The notes under the pieces: model-generated
What the model was told of the DNA's origin: nothing
What the model saw: only the letters and a program-made list of their open reading frames with translations
Databases searched by the model: none
Position numbers and translations under genes: made by a program
Shown: positions 51,278-60,492 of the stretch, in pieces
Layout of the letters: the number at the start of each line of letters is the position of its first letter
Numbering within the stretch: the stretch's first letter is position 1
Assembly (NCBI RefSeq): GCF_017654505.1
Contig: NC_054538.1
Coordinates: forward strand, 62,912,178-62,976,177
From: Polyodon spathula
Lineage: Eukaryota; Chordata; Actinopteri; Acipenseriformes; Polyodontidae
Length of the DNA stretch: 64,000 bases
Direction: 5' to 3'

Positions 51278-52216
51278 TCAACAGTCCACAGTTTTCTGAC
51301 AAGTGATTACAAAACTTTGACAGATAATTTGTACTCCTTTCACAACTGTGGGTCTTGGCATCTCCTTGATTGCTCTGACTTTTTCTGGGTCTATTCTTAA
51401 GCCTTCTGATGTGAGCAGATATCCTATGTATGGAACTTCAGTCACTCTCAATTTGAGTTTGTCCACGTTGAGCTTTATGTTTTTCTTTCTGCATCTTCCA
51501 AGGGCCAGTTTCAGTTTTTTGTCATGATCCCTCTCTGCTAACTCTGGGCTATCTCCTTCTCCAATTATTAGTACGCCACCTGCGATTGTTCGGGTTCCTG
51601 GGAGACTCGGCTTTCTTTGAAATATTTCTGGAGTGGGACTGATCCCCATAGGCATTCTTAGTCACCTATATCTGCCACATGGTGTAGCAAATGTGGTAAA
51701 GTATCTAGACTCCTCTTCTAGCTTTACTAGCCAGAACCCATTTTTCACATTGAAAACAGTAAAGACTCTTTCTTTAGACAAATCCTGTAAGATGTCATCT
51801 ATAGTAGGCAGTGGGAAGTGACTTCTATTTAAAGCTTTGTTCAGTGGTCTGGGATCGATACAGATTCTCAGTTTTCCAGATGGCTTTTTGACAATCACTC
51901 GGATGCTGATCCAGTCTGTGCTCTTATATACAGATGCTATAATTCCTCTGTTCTGCAAACTTTGAAGCTCTTCTTTCAGTGGTGTCATCAAAGCAACAGG
52001 CACTCTTCATTTCGGTAATTTTACCGATTCCACAATACTATCAATTTCAATTCTGTATCTGCCTTCTAGACAGCCTTCCCTGTCAAAGAAGTCTGCATAA
52101 TTGTTTTTGATTCGATTCATATTCCAATGGCTCCCCTCCTCCAGCAACTCTGGTACAATGCTGTCAATTGCTAAAATGTTCTCAAGCTGCACTTTAACTA
52201 GGTTCATGGCTTGCAC
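51278..52216 (-). pseudogene. Ty3/gypsy element B: reverse transcriptase lacking catalytic aspartates
   Basis: Minus strand: RYRIEIDSIVESVKLPK, then PVALMTPLKEELQSLQNRGI and IVKKPSGKLRICIDPRPLNK, the fingers. Motif A reads VFNVKNGFW, where the family has an LDVKxGFW-type box, so the catalytic Asp is Asn (51,749-51,751). FATPCGRYR and MPMGISPTPEIFQR follow. Motif C reads TIAGGVLIIGEG, where the family has ADDxLI(Y/I)GEG, so both Asp codons are Gly (51,575-51,580). The thumb and connection (VPYIGYLLTSEGLRIDPEKV, then IKEMPRPT) are intact. The only frame changes are near 52,005 and 51,658. Confidence 0.8.
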
Positions 52217-52248
52217 TGTTTACTGCCAAGGAAAGGCACTGATTACTC

Positions 52249-52473
52249 TTAATCAACAACCATGAACTCTAAGCAGTACAGCTTTTTGCTTCGGGGATTC
52301 CTGATTTTAATTCTGCATTTGCCTAGGGGCTGTAGCGTGCTTTTGTTATACATCACCAGTACTTGATGTGTTTTCTCAATCTGCGTTTCTGGATTTAACA
52401 AATTAACTGGGATGATATCACATCTTGCCCTACAATCCAACTGGAATCTGACTAGACTTTCTCCTATGAGCAT
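52249..52473 (-). pseudogene. Ty3/gypsy element B: aspartic protease remnant
   Basis: The frame reads ESLVRFQLDCRARCDIIPVN, then LLNPETQIEKTHQVLVMYNK and PLGKCRIKIRNPRSKKLYCL. This is a retropepsin of the LDTGA-x-x-N-x-L-P type, but the active-site D-T-G is D-C-R. Order and spacing to the reverse transcriptase at the left are as expected. A zinc-knuckle gag C-terminus would lie between 52,480 and 52,720, where only broken frames with clustered Cys codons appear. Confidence 0.7.
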
Positions 52474-52723
52474 TGCTGCAAAAAGTTGCTTTGGAGTACT
52501 ATTTGTACTTTTTTTGTACTTTATTTACCATCTGTTTCTGTCTGCACCTTCACAATCAGAATCTCTTCATATAGCTCCTGCTCAGTTGCTAGCACATTAG
52601 CACTCCTGTTTTGCCTCTGCATTTTTGTCACTTTGCTGCAAAATGGTTGTATTTCCTACACTCTTTACACTGCTTCTCATAGGCAGGGTACTTCTCTTTA
52701 TTTCTTACATATTTCCTCTCACA

Positions 52724-53170
52724 CTACCTGCATGATAGAATGTCTCTCGCATCATTTAGTTTCTCTTGCTTCAGTGCATGCACTTCTTCAACTGTATTAC
52801 CTTCTATTGTTTTTATATTCTCTTTAGACAGTTCAGCAGCTCTGCAAACTTTTAAGCTTTTCTCTAAGGTCAGGCTTGCTACCCTTAGGAGACGTTCTCT
52901 GAGGTGAGAGTTGTGAATTCTACACACTATCCAATCTCTGATAAGCGAGTCTTTAATTTCTCCGAAATTGTACATGGCTGCTAACACCTTGAGGTCAGTA
53001 ACATATTTATCTATGCTTTCCCCCATTTCCTGGTTTCTTGTGAAAAAATCGGTATCTTAATACAGTCTCGTTAAGTTTCGGATTGCAATGCACATTAAAA
53101 GCATTTATTAATGTATTCACAGTACTAGGACGACTTTGTAAACGAGCCACCTGAAGCTCATATGGCCTTC
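52724..53170 (-). pseudogene. Ty3/gypsy element B: gag fragment
   Basis: The minus strand reads MGESIDKYVTDLKVLAAMYN, then FGEIKDSLIRDWIVCRIHNS and LRERLLRVASLTLEKSLKVC RAAE. This is the conserved core of Ty3/gypsy gag (GESxDxYVTDL...FGExxDSLIRDRIVxGI...LRERLLR...LTLxKAxxICRA). In front of it, in a nearby frame, NVHCNPKLNETVLRYRFFTR is the usual start of that core. Gag forms the virus-like particle. The element is cut off near 53,170; no leader or LTR was found beyond it. Confidence 0.8.
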
Positions 53171-54053
53171 CTAAATAAAGAATTTTTAAAACATGTATAG
53201 CAAGGACACCTGTGCCTTTCTAAAATGTGTGGGGGTGGGGAGGGGTATGATTATAGTGTAGCAGTAATACAATTTGCTTTGTTTTTGCAATGGTGAAACA
53301 TAATGTTTAAACCTAGTGAAGAACTCTGAAACCAACAACATGTGTAAAAACTATATTTGTGTCGCTCTGTTTTTGCTAACATTCTAATTTACAACTAATC
53401 TGATAACATAAAAAGCTACTTAAACATAGAAGTGCTTAACTGTGAATTATATTTTAAAATCAACCTGCGCACAAATACCGTTTTTTCCCCTTAACATTCT
53501 AATCTACATCTAATCTGATAACATAAAAAACTACTTAAACATACTTTAACGCTGGTCTAGAGACAAGAAAAATCATGTCTGTGACATAATGAAGGCTCAA
53601 CTCGCAGCTACTGAACAGCAAATCAACAGGGAAGACATGATTGGTCAACAATTCTGTCATTGGCTGGATCCAAACAACACCATCCCTCAAAACCAGCCAG
53701 TCAAACTCTCAACCCTATTTCACCACCAGCCAATCCACTCCCTGCCTGCTGGAATGATGCCCCGCCTCCAACAACAAGTTTCAAATTAGACTCAATACTA
53801 CATGGACAATTCAACAATTGTACATGTCCAGATAAATTATAATAAAAACGAGTAAGACCCCAATAAATACATATGTTAGCAATAATAATAATAAAGTTTT
53901 CTGTACGTGTATTTCGTTTTTATATTCTAATTATGTTAGGGACTATTTTCCTCAGCGGAATGTTACCTGGCGAAATAGCAGAAGTTCAAAGTAAATACAG
54001 GTTTTAAAGCTTTTTTAAACATAAAATAAAGAAATAAGTCGTTTTCTAATAGC
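53171..54053. repeat. Intergenic stretch with two direct 53-bp copies
   Basis: 53,378-53,430 and 53,492-53,544 are near-identical direct copies: TAACATTCTAATYTAC, then CTAATCTGATAACATAAAAA, then CTACTTAAACATA. They are 114 bp apart. The rest of the stretch has no recognised gene; two short frames at 53,589-53,842 are unremarkable. Confidence 0.7.
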
Positions 54054-54193
54054 GATAGAACCCTCTCGATGCGGGGTCTACCGTGTGGTAGATGACCTTG
54101 ACTTTCGTTAACTCCCTCGCTTTTGGCTCAGGTCGCATAACTCCAGTCACAATCATCTACCACACGGTAGACACCGCATTGGCGGGCTCTATT
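54054..54193. repeat. Nested palindrome, about 50-nt arms
   Basis: 54,069-54,103 and 54,145-54,179 are inverted copies with about 4 mismatches. Pairing continues, less perfectly, to 54,054 and 54,193 (ATAGAACCC against its near-complement GGGCTCTAT). Each arm itself contains TCTACCGTGTGGTAGA, a palindrome with a 4-nt loop. The 41-nt centre has two similar pieces, CGTTAACTCC and CGCATAACTCC. The block is richer in CpG than its flanks. It might be a small fold-back element or a regulatory structure. Confidence 0.8.
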
Positions 54194-54693
54194 GGTTTAA
54201 TTGTGACCCAGGTAGGAGTCCCAGTATGAAACAGGCTTTAGTAATACAATATTTACTTTAAGAATATAACCGTCTATTAATGTTCATGTATTATGTAAGC
54301 TTAACGTACACATAATGCACCCATAATATCATAATATTTCAAACCACAAGGCCTTGAGTCGGAATTGTTTCTTTTTTGACAAGTGAGCATCATTGATTAT
54401 TTGTATTTGCAGACTGTGTGTGTGGCTTATTTTTGTCCATATATTTGTGTTCAGTTTGTTGCAATGTTGCCAGCCTTAAAGACCTACATGTTTTTTTTTT
54501 TTTTTTTTTTGTATTAATACATGACTTTTAAAGAAGAATATATGTTTTTCTTCAATTTAGTAAATCTAAATATTTAATGTTATGTCTGTGTTGTTTCTCT
54601 TTATTTCCAGCATAAATCAATCGAAGAAAATATGTTGATTTTCTAGCCTTTTGTTTCCAGGAAGACAGTGATTTTACATTGTGTTTTCGTAAA
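54194..54693. other. Non-coding stretch, no gene seen
   Basis: AT-rich DNA with a T run at 54,490-54,510. Nothing recognised. Confidence 0.5.
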
Positions 54694-55593
54694 GGCCCGG
54701 TCACACAGGCGACTTTTATCGACTGCAAAAAGAGGGCGATAGATGTTGCTGGCTATTCGCCTCGTGTGACCACCCAGGGCAACACCCCGGCGACATGTGT
54801 CCCACTTAGGACAATGTTCTATTTTTTAGGCAACACAAGGCGAACATTTTCAATACCAGCCAGTCAAATTTGATAGTAGTGTCACATGATGATAAGGCTA
54901 GACCAGAACCTCAGACAGACTGCGTATATAGTACATTCTGATTCCTGAATTTCATCAGTTATATAGTCTATAGATAATATGCAATACATTGTGTATGTGG
55001 ATAAGCGAATCTTAATGTCCACGATTACAATAACATATTTAGTTATTAAATGTTTTATTTTATATTGAATAGTATTTGAATCTAAAAACAATTTAAAAAA
55101 AATTAATTAAAAGTGTCATTCCTGCATTAACCCCCAAACATAACATCTTTCATTTTAACAGTAAACAAAGTACAATTTGTTTAAAAGAATTTCAGGTCTA
55201 CTTTATTGCTCTCGAAAGCCTAGAATTAAAAGTGCAGTATATTGAAAGCATTGTTTAGGATAATGAACACTGATATATTTATTATGTTTGGCATATTAAA
55301 TATGTAGATTTAACTAAACAATTCTACTAATGCACACCTTTTATTTAATTAAGAAGGAACTACATGTTTGTTTAGTACATTAGTACATTTTTATTTCGTC
55401 GTCTTCCATCACATCATGTTTACATTTCGTGACAAAAAACGCGCATTATGACTGGGTTGTATATTACTTTGTTGCCTGCGTGCTGCTAGCTTGTCGACTG
55501 CAGTCTTGTCTCCCGTATGACCAACGCAAACTGCAAGGCAACAAATTAATTCCTCTTGTTGCCGTCGAGAAAAGTTGCCCGTGTGACCAGACA
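54694..55593. mobile_element. PIF/Harbinger-like non-autonomous element, about 900 bp
   Basis: The left end reads GGCCCGGTCACACAGGCGAC, then TTTTATCGACTGCAAAAAGAGG. The right end's complement reads TGTCTGGTCACACGGGCAAC, then TTTTCTCGACGGCAACAAGAGG. The match runs over about 42 bp. Flanks TAA and TAG could be a decayed 3-bp duplication, the size typical of PIF/Harbinger. The left end also folds on itself, since GGTCACACAGGCGA meets TTCGCCTCGTGTGACC at 54,756-54,771. Inside, a minus-strand MEDDEIKM start (about 55,410) may be a relic of a transposon gene. No transposase remains. Confidence 0.7.
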
Positions 55594-55734
55594 TTAGAGA
55601 ACCTTGTAAAGTCCCTTCATTTTTTGTCCAACAATCCGAGCACAGGCTAGCATCGTCATACCTGCAGCTCAGGGTTAAAATCAAAGTGTTTGGGTTTGTT
55701 AATAAAGTTTTGTATTTAAAAACAGTGACAAACT

Positions 55735-55865
55735 AAAGGCGGGGTGTGTTTTCACTGTGGCGCGGGAGTTTGTACTTTTTTTTTTTTGCTGAATTGAGGG
55801 GAAGTTACAACCGTAAGCAGAAGTTGGAGTTACAAGCGCGTAGGAGGCCCAGTCAGTCGGCACCG
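55735..55865 (+). promoter_or_regulatory. fancl: Candidate fancl promoter and non-coding first exon
   Basis: This is a G+C-rich island in AT-rich DNA, 1.8 kb before the fancl start exon. It contains AAAGGCGGGGTG (GC box) and GTGGCGCGGGAG (E2F-like). It ends in GGCACCG followed by GTAATT, a plausible splice donor at 55,866. If joined to the exon at 57,649, the reading frame upstream of the fancl ATG meets a TAG at 55,841-55,843 with no ATG between, so the joined leader would be untranslated. The transcription start is not defined. RNA evidence is lacking, so this is inference. Confidence 0.45.
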
Positions 55866-56049
55866 GTAATTATTTTGTTGTACTGCTCTCAACTTTCATT
55901 TATATTATAAATGTTAACCAGCATAGAACATAAGAGGTAGCTGTGGCAGCTTAGATTCTTATTTCCTGTCAAACTACTTGCGTTTGATACAAGTGATAAT
56001 GAATTGCTACTGTATAGTACGGACATGGCAATATTTTTGTTTTGTTTTG

Positions 56050-56103
<54 letters not shown>

Positions 56104-57648
56104 AATTTGGGTTTCAGTTGTTAAATAATTGTAATTGGCATGGTCTGTGCGCGAGTCATTTTCCATGACAGTGTACAAAACATTTCTATTTATGATAACG
56201 ATTCTGTTTTTATAGTACTGTTGATGTTCATAATGCAGTCAAAGGCGTCATGTAGTTAGTTTTTCTTCTTTTTTTGTAGTTGGTCACTGTTCTACATAAA
56301 TGTATAAATGTTCAATATTATTTTTCCCTACCTCCAAGCGACTACTGACCCATCTCTGCTTCAGCTGCAATTAGTACTATGGCCATTCAAGCGGCCGTGT
56401 GTCATGGTTGTTCTTAGACGATTTTTCACAAACTTTAGCGCTAAACAGCTTCTCTCATTACTGCAAGATGTCATTGGAAGTGTCAGGACTTGCTGGTATA
56501 GCTTTGTAATTTGGCTGTATGCATCTAGCATGTTGCTCAGAAACAGATAGCTGTAGTAGGCGGTTGTGACTCAAGTCTAGATGATAAAGTTTATATTCCT
56601 GCTCTGCCATATGTGGGTCTGTCCGCCTCTCTTACATAGTAAGCTGCAGATTTTTTCCAACTGAAGGAGGTGTTAGGCTATTTATGTGCTTCAGCAGAGG
56701 CAGTGCTTTGGTGCTAAACCTCTCAGTGGTGCTTTCAATGATCCAGGGTTGCAAAATATAATTTTATGTGAATTGTATCCTTTGTGAACGAAGTACGGTT
56801 TCATTTTGCCACATGGGATCCATTATTTTGGCTGCCGCCTTCTCTGATCTTCTTGAAACGCTACTTCTATTTGTGAAGTAAGCTGTTTCAGTCCACAATG
56901 CCTGAAATGTTTAATCTGACTTTAGTCTCTAGTTCAGATTTGCAGTCCTCAATCATTTCTGCTGCTGTAGTCTGTCACTTGCCTGAAGATATTTGGACAC
57001 CACACCTGTCACTGAAATAATTCTACTGAATGCTTTCAGATAAAAACAAAAATCAAAGTCAATTGCTTTGCTGAGTGCCAGAGCTGTACCAGATGTGTCT
57101 CTGTCAAATGCACTATCAGCCTGAATTTGTTGTAGTGTCTGTACAATTGACTTGGTTGTGAAAAGGAAAGCAGAGCTTTGTAATTGTCAGTTTTGCTTGA
57201 CCATCTTGCTATGCTCATTGATTTCTGAGTTTTGGTAGAGTCTTTGGAAGTCTTTCAGTACTGAAAAAAACAAAAACAAAAACAAAAAAAAAAACAGGTC
57301 ATGTCTCAGTAGAATTTTTGGCTTTATTTTAAACACAAAAGCACAGGAATTACACATTTTATAAAGTAAATGACATTTCCAAATTGAGAATCCTGAACTT
57401 TCAAGTTCAATTTTAGGCATTGATCACCTCTACGCTACGAAAGATTACCAGTCAACAAGTCAATTTTATATTTTTTTATCTGTGATATGGCAACCGACAT
57501 GGATGGATGAAATTCGAAATTTACTCTGTGGTTGGGGTTGGGGGGGGATTTTGTTTTATGATCTTTTCAGAATTTGGATCATTACAATTAGCATGAAAAC
57601 CATCAACCCATTAATTTTATTGTTTTGTTACTTATTCTCCTGTTTCAG
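55866..57648 (+). other. Candidate fancl intron 1
   Basis: It starts with GTAATT and ends with TTGTTACTTATTCTCCTGTTTCAG, a good polypyrimidine tract and AG (quoted as TTGTTACTTATT and CTCCTGTTTCAG). It contains a GT microsatellite of about 26 units at 56,049-56,101. No coding content was recognised. Confidence 0.45.
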
Positions 57649-57659
57649 AATGCATCGAG

Positions 57660-57752
57660 ATGTCTACGTCATCTGCTTTAATAAGTCAGAGCCCGCTGCT
57701 GCTGCCTCAGAATAAAGAGAAGACAGTATATGATGGTTTTATTACAGTTCAG
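57660..57752 (+). CDS. fancl: FANCL start-codon exon (E3 ubiquitin-protein ligase, N-terminus)
   Basis: The exon spans 57,649-57,752, between TCCTGTTTCAG and GTATGC, and codes from the ATG at 57,660 for 31 residues in phase 0. The protein starts MSTSSALISQSPLLLPQNKE and continues KTVYDGFITVQ. Vertebrate FANCL begins with the same pattern: a variable start, a short hydrophobic stretch, then PLLLPQN, KTVY-acidic-GFI and Q at an exon end. FANCL is the RING-type E3 of the Fanconi anaemia core complex. It attaches ubiquitin to FANCD2 and FANCI in the nucleus during DNA crosslink repair. This part belongs to the N-terminal ELF-like domain. A second ATG 10 nt upstream (57,650) opens a 21-codon frame that overlaps out of frame. 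The next exon should begin GRDFH-like; I did not find it before 64,000. Confidence 0.85.
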
Positions 57753-57849
57753 GTATGCTTTGTTATTTCATTATATTCAAGGGATAGATAATACAGTAAA
57801 GTATTTTCTGAAGACATTTTGTTGGGTGATTTATAGAAACGCCCACACA
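57753..57849 (+). other. Start of fancl intron 2
   Basis: Begins GTATGC. It probably continues past the window edge, because no further fancl exon was seen. All features to the right would then be intronic. Confidence 0.5.
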
Positions 57850-58445
57850 CAAATACTGAGCATCAAAAGAAACTTATCACTTACATCTGTGCATTAAAAG
57901 AAAAATCACTTATATTTGGATAAAATTCACTAGGTGTGATAAAAAAATGACAAACTCTGTTTTAGAGCAGGTGCAGTGACTTTATTGTGCTGATTAACGA
58001 TTGACATCACAAAGGTGTGTGACTGGTTATACCGTCTTGCCAGGTTTGAAATTGCTGGCTGTGAGCACCCAAGACAGCGAGCCACAGTACGCTGCCCTAG
58101 TCCAGTCTCCAACATGCCGATTGCACGAAGGCGCTGCTCTCTTGACAGATGCAGCATATTGTTTTTTTTTATTTTTTTTATGTGATTTTCTTTATTGTTT
58201 TTATTCAAGCTTGCAATTCAACAGCTGAAATCCCTCCATATCCAATGTCCAATCCACTGTCTCACTAATTAGGCGATTTAAGTGCATATGCTTCAGTCAT
58301 AGTCACCTCAGGCGTGTCATAGTATGAATGAATGATCCAACAGTGTAGATTCGAGCCTGCAAGGACATAGCTCCCTGCACTGAAGCCAGGCGTTGGCTTT
58401 TAATCGGTAATCAGTGGTACTGTTTTTGTTCAAATTTGATAGCGT
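57850..58445 (-). mobile_element. Tc1/mariner-like element remnant
   Basis: It contains the start of a Tc1-type transposase (57,930-58,208) and little else. Near the left end, AAAAGAAACTTATCACTTA and AAAAGAAAAATCACTTATA are direct repeats, as in the subterminal binding sites of Tc1-like elements. The exact ends and the TA target duplication are not resolved. The limits given are by content. Confidence 0.5.
57930..58208 (-). pseudogene. Tc1-like transposase, N-terminal helix-turn-helix only
   Basis: 92 codons. After a Lys/Asn-rich start, residues 20-60 read LSREQRLRAIGMLETGLGQR, then TVARCLGCSQPAISNLARRY. This is the first helix-turn-helix (paired-like) of Tc1-type transposases, which binds the element ends. 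The frame then jumps to NQSHTFVMSIVNQHNKVTAP, a short piece of the second DNA-binding subdomain, and ends. The second half of the DNA-binding domain and the whole DDE catalytic domain are missing. The start ATG is not certain, since A-rich sequence lies before it. Confidence 0.75.
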
Positions 58446-58929
58446 GTAGATTTCTACTCAGTTTAACATAAAGTAAACTCAGAAATCTCATTCCTGCTTG
58501 TAACATACAAAGGTTGCTGTGTTGTATTTATGGATAAACTGAAAAAACTAAAATGTAAATATCATAGGAAGGAAAAATGATGATGATGATAAACACTAAT
58601 GTAATGTAAAATAGTACTTCCTACCATTTTGGTTTCATTGTGGTAAAAACAGGGAAATAAAAAGAATGTGATAACAACAATTCAAGCATATTGAAGTTAG
58701 TGTAAGATTATTTGTGTTATTGTTTAGGACCAATACATTCAGGACCAGTAAGTATTTCAAAATGAGGTTAGCATTTATATTTACAAAATTAATAAATCAT
58801 GTAAAATATTTAATTAATAAAACATCATTATTACAGTTAAAATAATTTATAATAAATGAAGGATGCTTGCTTTTAAAAGGCTAACAAGTCTATTTGTTAA
58901 CTCTCCTGTTATCATTAAGCTTTCTTCCC
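58446..58929. other. Intronic stretch, no gene seen
   Basis: AT-rich DNA, with TGATGATGATGAT at about 58,578. Nothing recognised. Confidence 0.5.
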
Positions 58930-59249
58930 ACCAGACTCGAAGCGGCAAGCGGAACTGTGCAGCGATGCGTCAAAACGAATAGAACCTATACTTTTGATAA
59001 GTATCTTTCACACCACAGGCGATGTAGGAGCAGCACAAAATAAATAGGATTGAGTCCTATTTTTTGCGGTTTGACGCACGTTAACTAGGGCATTGAGCAA
59101 TCGGAGAACAGCTTCAATGTATGTGGCCCAGCAGGGTGAAGCAGCATCCAGAATGACGGAGAAAACAATAATACTTGTTGAAAAAATACCCAGTTTCTGA
59201 CAAAGGGCATCACAATTATAAAGATACAGATTTGAAAGACAATATATAG
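58930..59249 (+). pseudogene. MADF-domain exon remnant of a PIF/Harbinger-type element
   Basis: From 59,153 the plus strand reads MTEKTIILVEK. After a one-base shift in an A run it continues YPVSDKGHHNYKDTDLKDNI and stops at 59,249. The order L-I-x-L-V-E-x-Y-P-V, D-K-x-H-x-x-Y-K-D-x-x-x-K is the first half of a MADF DNA-binding domain. Such domains occur in the accessory Myb/MADF protein of PIF/Harbinger transposons. The preceding 220 bp (58,930-59,150) hold inverted pieces around TGCGTCAAA and may be the element's end and leader. No right end was identified. Confidence 0.55.
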
Positions 59250-59684
59250 TATTGTCTATAGTCTATTTCGTAGGAACTGGATAAGCCTGATGTGTATGAT
59301 TTATTGCCATATATGTTGAAATACTGTCAGAGAAGACACTTGTAATTTCCACGTCATGTTGACGAATATGTACCAGTCTTGATCATAGTTTGTCAGTAGC
59401 AATTTTGAACAGTTGTATTGATCTGGCAGTTTTCAAACCTGTCGCATCGCCTTTGTGTGTATTAGTGTTTCCCTTCTAATTGTATAAAATTATTGAAGGG
59501 TCTTGTATTCAATAAGCTTTATTGACAAACCAGGAAGTCAGGTGGGTTGAAGTTGTACAACATGTGAGCTGCTGCAGTAAAGCCCGGGACAGACACAGAC
59601 ACATGTGGCGTGGCAAGGGAGGCATTTTGCCACCTGTATTGCTGCTTTGTTTATGAAGGTCACAAAAAATTTGATGGATGTGTG
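59250..59684. other. Intronic stretch, no gene seen
   Basis: AT-rich DNA. GGCATTTTGCCACC at about 59,620 faintly recalls the LTR edge to the right. Overlapping frames at 59,509-59,910 run into the LTR and are not genes. Confidence 0.45.
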
Positions 59685-60297
59685 TGTAACAGGATGGCGT
59701 GTTTGTGACATCAGACCTGAAGAAACACTCAGTACTGCCAGGTGAAATGTGAATTGCGCTGTTGCACAGTTTAATAAACAAAACAGAAAAATAAAAGGTT
59801 GAACAAACGAAAAACACTTTGTAAAATAAAACGGCACAGTAGCCAAAGTGAACAGACAAACAAAACGTACTAACACTACACGAAACAGACACTAACAAAC
59901 AGACAAACACGGTGAGCTGCTATTATTTACTTTTATTATTACCTCCGTCTCCAATCCCGTTCTCCACTCACTGAACACACAACCCTGAGTGAGTGAAAAC
60001 ATGCTGCTTTTAGCAGCTGTACTGATACTCGATTGCTAGTCAGTCATTCAATTAGAGTCTCGGTACAACTGCACGTGAATTAATAAAAGTGCAATTCCCC
60101 ATGCTCATGTATTATTACATTTTACCTGCACGTGAAGTGCTGTGCAATCCTCGTGCCTAAATACAAATATACATTTTAAACACTTGTGTTACACAGACCC
60201 ATTTATATCCCGTGTACCAATGACTACACCAACATTAACACACTACACGTAACATACAACACAAATAAATAGCCAAAGGGCGGGGCACTTTGCCACA
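59685..60297 (-). mobile_element. Solo LTR with 5-bp target duplication
   Basis: The block runs TGTAACAGGATGG to GGGGCACTTTGCCACA on the plus strand, with TG and CA ends. It is flanked on both sides by GTGTG, a perfect 5-bp target duplication. On the minus strand it starts TGTGGCAAAGTGCCCCGCCC. There it has a TTTATTAAACTGTGC polyadenylation-like region and ends CCATCCTGTTACA. It is therefore a Ty3/gypsy- or ERV-type LTR in minus orientation, left by recombination between two LTRs. No internal sequence remains. Confidence 0.8.
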
Positions 60298-60318
60298 GTG
60301 TGGCATAGTAATGTACGG

Positions 60319-60492
60319 AACACCTAAAGGTACATGATGTAAAAATAAAATGGGAGACTACTGTCTCATGCGCAAGACATAATATCTTGTACGCACGACT
60401 TGCTATAATATCTCGTGATCACGAGATAGTAAGTTGTGTGCTCGAGATAGTAGCCTTCCTTTTTAATTTACACCATGTCCTTTTAGGGATTC
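60319..60492. mobile_element. Fold-back (MITE-like) element with perfect central palindrome
   Basis: The centre is TATCTCGTGATCACGAGATA (60,409-60,428), a perfect 20-bp palindrome. The arms stay complementary outward with indels, pairing GACTACTGTCTC with GAGATAGTAGCC-type sequence. The outer arms CCTAAAGGTACATGATGTAA (left) and the complement of TTACACCATGTCCTTTTAGG (right) also pair. The total is about 174 bp. Units like ACTATCTCG recur within. No coding capacity. Confidence 0.75.

Noticed and set aside
57482..57715. 77-codon frame overlapping the fancl exon
   Set aside because: It reads through the acceptor and out of frame with FANCL; only its last 21 codons could matter, as an upstream open frame.
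59509..59910. 133- and 112-codon minus-strand frames with Cys/Phe-rich sequence
   Set aside because: They lie mostly within the solo LTR and reflect its T-rich U5-side sequence rather than a gene.
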